Shown: in pieces, positions 48,301 through 57,300 of the stretch
Layout: each line of letters begins with the position of its first letter
How positions within the stretch are numbered: position 1 is the first letter of the stretch
NCBI GenBank assembly: GCA_903813345.2
Contig: CAIIXF020000001.1
Span: 29,689,915 to 29,749,914, forward strand
Direction: 5' to 3'
Length of the DNA: 60,000 nt
Source of the DNA: Owenia fusiformis
Taxonomy: Eukaryota; Annelida; Polychaeta; Sabellida; Oweniidae
The notes under the pieces: generated by a model
What the model saw: only the letters and a program-made list of their open reading frames with translations
Databases searched by the model: none
Told to the model about the DNA's origin: nothing
Position numbers and translations under genes: made by a program

Positions 48301-51300
48301 TGTTATAATATGAACTTATCTATGCTATATGAGGTCACCAAATTGATTATGTAATTACAACTGTATAGAGCAATAGAAAAATCAATTATCTGTTTTAAGT
48401 ATGGAAGGAACAACAAATTAATGATGAATCATAACAGAATGTCAACATTATGAGAAACACAATCATCAATCCAGAATCAATTACTGACAAAACATAGTTT
48501 ACCCTCAGAACCAGACTGATGTAGACGAAGCTCTCTTTTAAAAACCCAAATCAAACTACTGAATTAGGGGTATATATAACACAACCAAAAAAGAAAACCA
48601 TTGAAAGAATTGAAAGTAATAAGTTATTTTATCCTTGGTATTATAACCTTCATGGTGAATGTTTGTTTCATCCATTTTTAAAACTTTCTATAGAAAGGGG
48701 AAAGACCCATTTGTTTCACGTCCTTGACAGGATGTCAACTTATTGCATTGTAATCGATGTTCTTTTTCTTTACGGGAATACGTGCACGAGCGGCAATAGA
48801 ATATTTTTATGTTTATTGGTGCTTTACTGTAAATTGATGCTGTATACTATGTTCTGTGAGTTATGTAACTTTGGTAGACCACTTTTATATTTGTTTTGCC
48901 TCTCTTGCTTGAGTTCTTGCTATTCTTAAAGGCCCCGTATAAAGTTTAAACCACTTTGGCTTATATTGTAGTCTTACCCAATGTTATCAAAGTGTGATAT
49001 GTGAAACATTTTTTTTTAATTTCAAAAAGTGGTTTTTGATAGACTTTTTGTTCCAAAATTTGTGAATTTATTTAAAACCAACTTTTAGAGGTCACTCATA
49101 CCTTCTAATTAGCCACAATTTATACCAATGCATAGCATTCATCCTCCCGTGTTTTTTGCCGAAAAAATTAAGAAAATCGGTTCATAAATAAGCGAGAAAT
49201 GAACTTATCAGTGCATGAAAATGGTTCTGAGAAAAATGCATTTCAAAATTTTGGTTCTCATAGAAACCAATGGTACAATGATATCTAAAACATAATTTAT
49301 TTTTCCCTTTAACCTGGTTAGACAATCAACATTGGTTTTTTATGAAAGTCTAACATATTTAGAAAAGATTGACATCGAAAAAAAAATTTCAATTTTTTTC
49401 AAAAAGTTTTTGGTACCTTAGTGACATCACTAATGTTTCAAAATATTTTTGATATGCTCAAACATTGAAGTGGTCCATTAAATATGGCATTTTATTATTG
49501 AAATAGTGTGTCCTTTGTTCAACCTTTGCATTGGTGTTAAAAAGATAATATTTTTTAAAATGCATTAAGAAATATTTGATGATTAAGAAATTTCAACTTT
49601 TTTTGAAAAACGGCGGGAAATTTGAATATTTGAGAAATGAAATGCTCACAACTTTTTTTCAAAAATTTTTTTTTGTTCAAAAATCTCTAAAATCACTTTT
49701 TAAGTCCTGAAAAATAGTAAATGAATGATAAAAAAATATTTTCAAACTTTAGACGGGGACTTTAAGAAATCATGATTTTTGCAATCCAAAAGACACTTGA
49801 CCTTGACAATAGGTTGAATGGAAAGACACAACAAACTGGAGCACAACCACCTGTGTCAAGATATCTCAGCTAAACTTAAGATACTCTGGGTATATCATGT
49901 TGCTTGTCAAAAATGACAATTGAAGATTAATGGTAATACATTTGATGCTATCCTTCACAACAAAGATGGATGGTGCATACAGTTAACTGACAGAATACTT
50001 GAAAAGAATTCCTAAATATGTTCTTCTATAGTTCTTAAAGTGATCAACTACTGTACTTACATCTATAGTTCAACAATATATCAGTACCAAAGTTTGCATT
50101 CATTGCAGAGATTTTAAAAATGAAAGTGAGGCAGCCTCAGTTTCAGATCAGTGTACTGAAGAACTAACGATGCACACAGAATAACCTTTGAACAGTTAAG
50201 ACAGTTTTACAGATCAATGGCTCTTACTGAACACACCTATTTAAAGCCAGCTGAGGAACCATTTACATTATAGTCAATCTAGGTAGTGGTTTTCCCAACT
50301 TCCAGTCAGCAATTAGTCAAAGTCGTAATTTTTCATTCTAAGAAATTCCAATTGATGGTTTCAGAATCGATAGAATAACTTAATTGGCCAAAACTAACAA
50401 TGGCCGTCACAGTCTGGTGCATAAATTATTTCATATCAACCATGACATTTTCTCAACCAATCAGCGAGCAGTAAAAGACATGTTGAACAGTGACTTCAGA
50501 GGAAATGACTATATTGGTTGGTTTTGCGAGTTCAGTGGGTTTTCTTAAACTTAGAGTGTAGACGAAGCTATCTTTTAAGAAACTAAGTCAAATGAATTAA
50601 GGGTTAGAAGAACTGTGTAGTAAACTTATATTGACCACTCACAATAAATTCCATTATGTTTCTTTATATTTTGAAGTGTGTCTGGTGCTTATTAGTCTTC
50701 AGCACTAGTACCACTTTAATGGACCAACATATAGAATATTGTCAGGGATGTTAAATATATATGGCAAAAAGCCATTGTGACTCGTTATTTTTTATACATC
50801 TGAGCTAACCTGTTTGCACTGACAAATCATTAGTTTATGTCACTGTTTTTCAATGGCACTTTAATAATAATCATAACCCCATTAACATTAAACTATCTTT
50901 GAACTCCAGCTTTTCGTTTTAATAAATATTTAGACTGTATAGACATAGGGGCGTTATTCCATTTTAAGTTAAATGAATGATATAAATTATTTGATTGCTT
51001 ATCGGGAGAAATTGCACCTACAGTACTAATTACAATGATTAATGTAATTCTGATATACTATAGGATTATTAATTCTTTCAAAAATGGTAATTAGATGTTA
51101 TTCCATAGTTACTGTAATATTCCATAGCTACTGTGATATTCTTTACTTTAACATAGGATATCCTGTCAAAATAAAAACAGTATTTTTGAACTAGTGGAAA
51201 TCATATATCATATTGTCAGCACTTTTTTACCAAACATGATGCATTTTGAGAATTGCTTTGCTTGCAGTGATGCAAACCTAAAATCTCGCACCCTCCCTTG

Positions 51301-54300
51301 ACAATTGCTGGCTATGTCTCTGATATTATGTTCTTTATTAATGCCATGACTGCATTTTTGTTCCTGCTTGGATGACATTAAGTAATTGAATTGTCTAGAA
51401 GAAAGTCTGACTCTCATTGACAGTTCATCTCTTTATCACAAATTAACATATTATTGAGTAATAAGGATTGGCTATAGAACCATATAATTATTTACCCTTT
51501 AATTTTTGTTCTATTTTTATATCACTACCAGAAGTGATGACATGTTGTCATACGGTAGTCTCTAACTTTTTTGTGGCTTGTGTTTGGCTTGGCGTCCTGT
51601 GTCTCTAACAATGTTTGATATCTGTAACAAATGGCAGGTGGTGACATTTTGTATGTTAATGCCTTGTTATAATATAGCTGTTTTTATTCAACTGGTACAT
51701 TGTACCTTCTTTGATTGTAGAATGGTTAATGTTTGCTTTGAATTTTAATTACCTCACCAAGAAATATTCGGCCAAATAGAGACTGTAATTTTACGAGATA
51801 TTTCTCGAAAAAACATTGCGATTATTAGAAATGGCTTTAGTTTTCAGACCAATTTTGTCAGAATCTGGCCTTAAGTATTATTGGGGATTTTGTGGCTGAA
51901 AATGCCTATATATGTACATGTATTTGACCTTGATTATGAAATTTTATCCAATCATCTGAAAATTCTTATGTCAACACGGATGGTGAATGGTGACATATTC
52001 TTTTTTTGACTGCAATTCAGCAGTCAGCGTTTTGAGTCTATTTCTATAACAAATATCACACTTTTACAATTCTACAACCAGGTGTTGACATTTGGCATGT
52101 TAATGCCTTGTTATATTTTGTTAAATATCATCTTTTCATAATTTGTCTTCTCTTTATTCTACTAAAGGAGCCAAGTAAACTGAACACAGGCGGTGATATT
52201 TATCATTCGCTTCATGATGATCATCTATATTACTATAAAAATATTGTATTGAAGTAATCAGCGCTGTAATATCCATTAGTGACATTTGAAGAAATGAAAT
52301 AACTTCTAAAGGCTGGTAGGGTTTGTAAGCATGTTATTAATATATGGAGATTTTGAACTATAGGAATAATCAGTCTATGAAAAGTACAAAGAAGCAGTGA
52401 AAAGGTTGATTTAGCGCATTAATGGTGTGGATAGACTATCAGATCATGCAATTCACAAGTGAACCATCATAATATCTGTTAATACCCTAATGCCATACAC
52501 CAGGGACTTGAATACTTGGATTATGAATAACGTATCAGACTCTGATAACATTACAATTCCCTGCACATCTGGAAACTGACCACAGGTGTGAATCAGCAAA
52601 TAATTGTTTGATTTGGAAAGACAAATGAAATTGAAAAATGGTCATCATGAACAAATACATATCATGTTGATTTCCTTATTATGTGATTGAATTCCATTCC
52701 ACATATCAAAAAATAGATTCTTGAATATCAGGGTCTGGCAAAAATTAACTTTTTCATTGTCACTGAATTTCATTAAGATTTTCATCTTGATTTCCAGTGT
52801 TGCATGGTCAATTTATTAAAATCATTATAAGTCTTAACTTCATGATTTATGTATCATAAGATAAGTATAACATGTATAAGTATTAAATGGATTATGTTTG
52901 ATTAAGTGCCTTTGTTTGTAGGATACATAGCATAATGATAATATACTGCCTTTGTTAGTTGTCAGAGTTTGGGAGCAATCAGTACAATAACACCCAGGCG
53001 AGCAAATAAGTATTATTTAGCATTAATCAGACTTACAACAGTCTGACATTGAATTACATGAGTTATGTTGGACCTAAACTTATTAGCTAATGCTTAGGAC
53101 CTCTGCTTAAGAAGGGATTTTCAATATGGCTGCTTAATAACTCAGATGCGAGTAGGTAGTTACCAGATTCACCACCAGGTGGCTCATTCGGGTCAGATAA
53201 CATGGCGGGTAAAGTAGAAAGTTCCCTTTAACTTAAATATTCATCAGTTTTAATTATTCAATATTCATATCACCTTTGTGTATCTAATAGTTATGTAAAT
53301 TAAAATATGTCCAGTAAAAGAAAATATTATCTGTCCAGTACGAGAAGATATTTCACTTTTTGGATTTATTAACATGGGGTCTATAACTAGAAATCAGATT
53401 TTCAAAAAAAAAATTTCAAAGTTGATAAACAATTTTCAAAACCATTCTAGATGTACTTCTACAAGTAGATTTCAAATATGACATCACTTTGAATTTTGAA
53501 TATTTGATGAAGTAAATCAAGATTATTTCTACTCGCATCTTGTGGTCACTATTTTTAGTATGAAATGTAGTTTTTGATAACTCAAATTTTGTATGCTATC
53601 ATCAAGAGACCTTCAAAGCCCATGATTGTACTAATGCCTTAACGTCTGCTTGAGAAGGAATTTTAGATATGTGCGCTCAATTCAGCTCAGATACAAAGAT
53701 ATTCTAATTCTGCACTTTGTAAAATTTGAAACTAAATACATGTCAAATAAGTAGCGCCAACTTCATGACAAATACAGTGCAATATGATGTGTCTGAGCTA
53801 TGGTTTATGAAATATTTCTCATTTCCAATCTTCCTGAGCTTAAATATCATAGTTGCATCAATATATGTCTTAATATCATAAAATTGCAAATTATACTTGG
53901 AGACCTGAATCTCCAAGGTTAATTCTTCTAGCTCAGATGCATTACAAGGACAGTAATTTGATTATTTTGTGAAGTTATAAATTATTCTACGCAGTGAGAC
54001 TATTTTTGTACAGACAGTAGTTTTGTTGAAAAATTACCAGTGATATTCCTTTGTTAATTGTGATTACATTTTCTGTTGAGTCAGTTCTTCCGTGGATCAT
54101 TATTCTTAATAATTGTCCTCTTATTAGACATCACTGTCCTCCTTGTCAAACCTCTTCAGCGCTGAGATGGTGCATTTGGTTTCAGTTACACCATGAACAT
54201 TTCCCAAAATAATTATTAGTTTAATGAATGATTCATGTAAGTTAATAAAACACTATAGAGTATCAACTTTTTGATTTGCTAAGTTCTTATTAGTAATTTT

Positions 54301-57300
54301 ACATGTAGATTTTCAAATATGGTGTCACTTTGACAGAATTTTGAATATTTAATGATACAAATCAAGATTTTTTCTACTTGCATCTAGTCTATTCTGATTT
54401 ATCAGAGTCTAGGTACAGATGGCGAATTCCACACTGAATTGAATCAGTCTTCACATATTGTGACGGATGGGTTATGTGTTACCGTTAGTAGTTATGATTA
54501 AAACGAAAAGGCAGGAAGTTACCTACCTGTACAGTATTCAAATACTTGTATAAAACAATGATATTCTGAATTTTTGAATAGATAAATTAATCACAAGATG
54601 AGTCAGTCTCAAATGAACATAACATTGTGATTTATGTCAAGTTGTACCTGCTTTGTAGAAAGCAATGTCACAAAGACCATTAAAGTCCTGTCGAGCTGGT
54701 CTATTAAATTGCCACCTTAGAAGATATAGTATTAAGATATTGATTGAACAATGTCTTGCTAGCATAAGCCTAAACATTAAACAATAGGACGGATCCCTTA
54801 TCAGTGAAATATAGTGAAATGCTCAGTCTTTGTGATAAAGATGCTTTATGGAATTCTTGCTATGTTTCTCGTTTTCTTATGCATTCCAGTGATCTCCCCA
54901 GCATGCGCTGCACCCACTTGAGATTTTTAACTCACATGGTGAGCTATTGCAATCACTCACTTGTCCATCTGTCTGTTCATCCGTCCGTCTGTCTGTCCGT
55001 CCATCCGTCTATCAACAATTGGCCAGTTTTAAAACCTCTGTCAATAGGATTCCCGTTAAGTTATTTTTGTTCAACATCTATGGCTCCTGGATCAAAAGCT
55101 CGCCTATTTTCAAAATGGCCGCCATTTCACTGTAAAGAGTATTTGTATGAAATAATTTTGTCACAAAAAATCGGCAAAAAATTATATCCGTTTTTTTTAT
55201 TTTCAGCCATTTTAGCCATCATTCACTTTTGAGCAACACCATGTGAGCCCAATATCCACCGTGCACGGTATTATTATGTCACCACCAAAAGTGGTGACAT
55301 ATTGTTATGGTCTCCGTTTTTTTGCGACGGCGGTTGGTGGTTGGAGGTTGGCGTCCGGCGTCTGTAACAATTTCTTACAACTTCCTATAACTTAACAAAT
55401 ACTGTTTAGACTGACTTCAATTTTTTTCTAAATCATCTACATGTTCTCAGAAGTTCAAATCTGACTTTACATTAGACATTTGACCTTCAATGACCTTCTC
55501 AAGGTCAAAAAGGTCTTTTTTCAACTTGCTTCACATTGACTAAATTTTTTTTCAAAATCATCTACATGTTCTCAGAAATTCAAATCTGACTTTAGATTTG
55601 ACTTTAGATTTGACATTTGACCTTCAAATCTGACTTAAGATTTGACATTTGACCTTCAATGACCTTCTCAAGGTCAAAAAAGGTCAAAAAGGTCTGTTTT
55701 CAACTTGCTTCAAATTGACTAAATTTTTTTTTCAAAATCATCTACGTGTTCTCAGAAATTCAAATCTGACTTAAGATTTGACATTTGACCTTCAATGACC
55801 TTCTCAAGGTCAAAAAAGGTCAAAAAGGTCTTTTTTCAACTTGCTTCAAATTGACTAAATTTTTTTTTCAAAATCATCTACATGTTCTCAGAAATTCAAA
55901 TCTGACTTTAGATTTGACATTTGACCTTCAATGACCTTCTCAATGTCAAAAAAGGTCAAAAAGGTATTTTTTCATCTTGCTTCAAATTGACTAAATTTTT
56001 TTTTCAAAATCATCTACATGTTCTCAGAAATTCAAATATGACTTTAGATTTGACATTTGACCTTCAATGACCTTCTCAAGGTCAAAAAAGGTCAAAAAGG
56101 TCTTTTTTCAACTTGCTTCAAATTGACTAATTTTTTTTTTCAAAATCATCTACATGTTCTCAGAAATTCAAATCTGACTTTAGATTTGACATTTGACCTT
56201 TAATGACCTTCTCAAGGTCAAAAAAGGTCAAAAAGGTCTGTTTTCAACTTGCTTCAAATTGACCAAATTTTTTTTTCAAAATCATCTACATCTTTTCAGA
56301 AGTTCAAATTTGACTTTACAAGTTCTCAGAAGTTCAAATCTGACTTAAGATTTGACATTTGACCTTCAATGACCTTTTCAAGGTCAAAAAGGTCTTTTTT
56401 CAACTTGCTTCAAATTGACTAAAAAAATTTTTCAAAATCATCTACGTGTTCTCAGAAGTTCAAATCTGACTTTAGATTTGACTTAAGATTTGACATTTGA
56501 CCTTCAATGACCTAACTAGGTGGTGACATTTTGTCATGTTAATGCCTTGTTTGTCATTAAAATAGGCTTGCACCCTCCTGAGAACCCATTTGCACCCACT
56601 TGAAAATGAGAAAAATCATGAAAATTTGGCATATTTTGACCAAATTTGGTCTAAATCGTGAAATCAAAAAAAAACTTCCATTTCCTTGGGAGGATACTGC
56701 GAATCTGAATAGCATGTCCAGCCTAAGATTAAATTTACAGGTCATGTTGCATTGCATTCATTTATTAGAGAACAATGCAAGAGTTGCACCTCAGATTACT
56801 CCACCCTAATGAGGACCTCTCACTGAACCCTAACCCTGGGACACCTGGGTAATTATTGTGCCCATGTAACATCTCGAGCAACTCAATATTCAAAGCTGTT
56901 GAAGCCAGTTGAAGAAGATATTAGAAACGCTGCTTGTCTAATCATCTAAGAATAAAGTTAAATCTGATTTGTGATCTAATATAATGTATTCTGATTTCTG
57001 TTAGATTGCATCGCAGTAAACAAGTGATTAGGTGATACTGTTGCATGAGTCGAGGTAGAATGATTAATTTCCCTGGCAGACCCCTGGACAACTTATTGCA
57101 TTATATTTATACATTTCAAGGTAGCGTGTCTCTCATAGAGGGATATTGAAGAAATGTGTGTTGAGTTAACTCGTTTATCTGATGTTGTCAGTATCTAAAA
57201 TTCCAGCTACATCTGTAAAGTGTATTATAATATCTCCGCTTAGGATAATTTTGTTACTCATATGAAAATCTAACTATCAATAGTTTCAATTTTGAATGCT

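Noticed and set aside
54804-55232. 142-codon frame through the CCGT microsatellite
   Set aside because: The middle translates to a [12 protein letters not shown]-type simple repeat and the frame crosses the ends of a mobile element.
44713-56515. Regular repeats suggesting CRISPR-like arrays
   Set aside because: Units are contiguous tandem repeats without unique spacers, in an animal intron.
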